A stretch of 64,000 nt of DNA from Vibrio neptunius. Lineage in GTDB: Bacteria; Pseudomonadota; Gammaproteobacteria; Enterobacterales; Vibrionaceae. The stretch is taken from the NCBI RefSeq assembly GCF_000967495.1, contig NZ_JXXU01000019.1, positions 32,703-96,702 of the forward strand, written 5' to 3'. Below, piece by piece: positions 63,670 to 64,000 of this stretch. A program made the position numbers and the translations under genes. Below the pieces are notes generated by a model. It did not search any database and was not told where the DNA came from. It saw only the letters and a list, made by a program, of their open reading frames with translations. Each line of letters starts with the position of its first letter. Positions within the stretch are counted from its first letter, which is position 1.

Positions 63670-64000
63670 CTACTCTTGTAAATACCGATACAATTTAGGA
63701 AGAACGTGTTCTTGTTGCAAAAGCTTTTCCAATCGTGCTTCAAAAGGCTCTGGTCTTTTATCAATCATAAAATATGTTTTAGGTTGAGGGCGGTAAAACT
63801 TCTCACCGGTAATGACGGTACTTTTGCCATTTTCCATAAAGTTGAAGATTTTTTGAAAGAACTCATTATTGTCTCGAGCTGTATTAAGAATTATTTTACC
63901 CGTCGGTTGAATTCTGATCGGCACCATATCGTAGCCATCTTTACCCTTTCTATTTTCAGCGTATAAGTAGAGAACAATACCCGTACTTTTCTCTAAGAAC
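63670..64000 (-). CDS. Paralogue of the 386-residue membrane protein, 5' part beyond the right edge
   Basis: The C-terminal 109 residues are in the window; the frame is open to the edge (FLEKSTGIVLYLYAENRKG before the internal Met at 63927). The end matches the protein encoded at 60523-61683: FFQKIFNFMENGKSTVITGEKF versus LLSQIVDFMKYGKKAIITGEDF, and KTYFMIDKRPEPFEARLEKLLQQEHVLPKLY versus KTYFFVSKKPKQFEQRLERILSKEHQLPSIY. So the window has two members of one family, both followed by related short sequences. Function unknown. Confidence 0.75.
   Translation of the reverse strand, partial: FLEKSTGIVLYLYAENRKGKDGYDMVPIRIQPTGKIILNTARDNNEFFQKIFNFMENGKSTVITGEKFYRPQPKTYFMIDKRPEPFEARLEKLLQQEHVLPKLYRYLQE

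Noticed and set aside
1..64000. CRISPR arrays, rRNA genes, integron attC sites
   Set aside because: No regularly spaced repeats, rRNA sequence or attC-like core sites were seen.

Overview
The window is chromosomal DNA of a Vibrio (Vibrionaceae). The evidence is the moaA / ybhK-like / luxU / luxO / qrr1 / uvrB block, a yersiniabactin-like siderophore cluster with the gene order of the piscibactin (irp) clusters of marine vibrios and Photobacterium, and a lateral (laf-type) flagellar locus. No integrase, transposase, CRISPR array or plasmid gene was seen.

Layout. (1) 1-5.8 kb, core genome: moaA (cut by the left edge) with a Moco riboswitch in its leader; a divergent YvcK/YbhK-family gene; the quorum-sensing phosphorelay genes luxU and luxO with the divergent sRNA gene qrr1, its sigma-54 promoter and a LuxO-type site; uvrB with a LexA box. 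(2) 5.8-6.9 kb: a gene-poor stretch with DnaA boxes, then a tRNA-Asn gene with promoter and terminator. (3) 6.9-39.1 kb, siderophore island: two AraC-family regulators (a Fur box precedes the second), a TonB-dependent receptor (frpA), an MFS transporter (irp8), NRPS irp2, PKS/NRPS irp1, imine reductase irp3, type II thioesterase irp4, salicylate synthase irp9, salicyl-AMP ligase irp5, and a convergent pair of fused ABC transporter genes like ybtP/ybtQ. Irp9 makes salicylate and Irp5 loads it on Irp2. Irp2, Irp1 and Irp3 then build a chain of cysteine-derived heterocycles that a thioesterase releases. FrpA and the transporters move the siderophore. (4) 39.3-50.1 kb, minus strand: bactofilin, M23 peptidase, a receiver/TPR protein, then fliJ-I-H-G-F-E, the regulator lafK and motY. 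(5) 50.5-58.6 kb, plus strand: fliM, N, P, Q, R, flhB, flhA, a degenerate EAL-domain gene and the flagellin gene lafA. (6) 59-64 kb, minus strand: unrecognised membrane proteins and a lipoprotein. Two share a C-terminal domain, and each is followed by a related short sequence (one intact 59-codon ORF, one decayed), so this part looks like a duplicated cassette.

Most notable points: Irp1 has no visible methyltransferase in its PKS module but carries tandem carrier domains and an extra Cy-A-PCP module compared with yersiniabactin HMWP1; the first AraC regulator has a cysteine-rich N-terminus; the ribosome-binding site of the ABC operon lies inside a perfect hairpin; the lateral FliM lacks the usual N-terminal CheY-binding peptide; a bactofilin/peptidase pair and a degenerate EAL protein sit within the flagellar locus; the right end holds a duplicated family of unknown function. 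All assignments come from reading the sequence and remembered family features; no searches were run.
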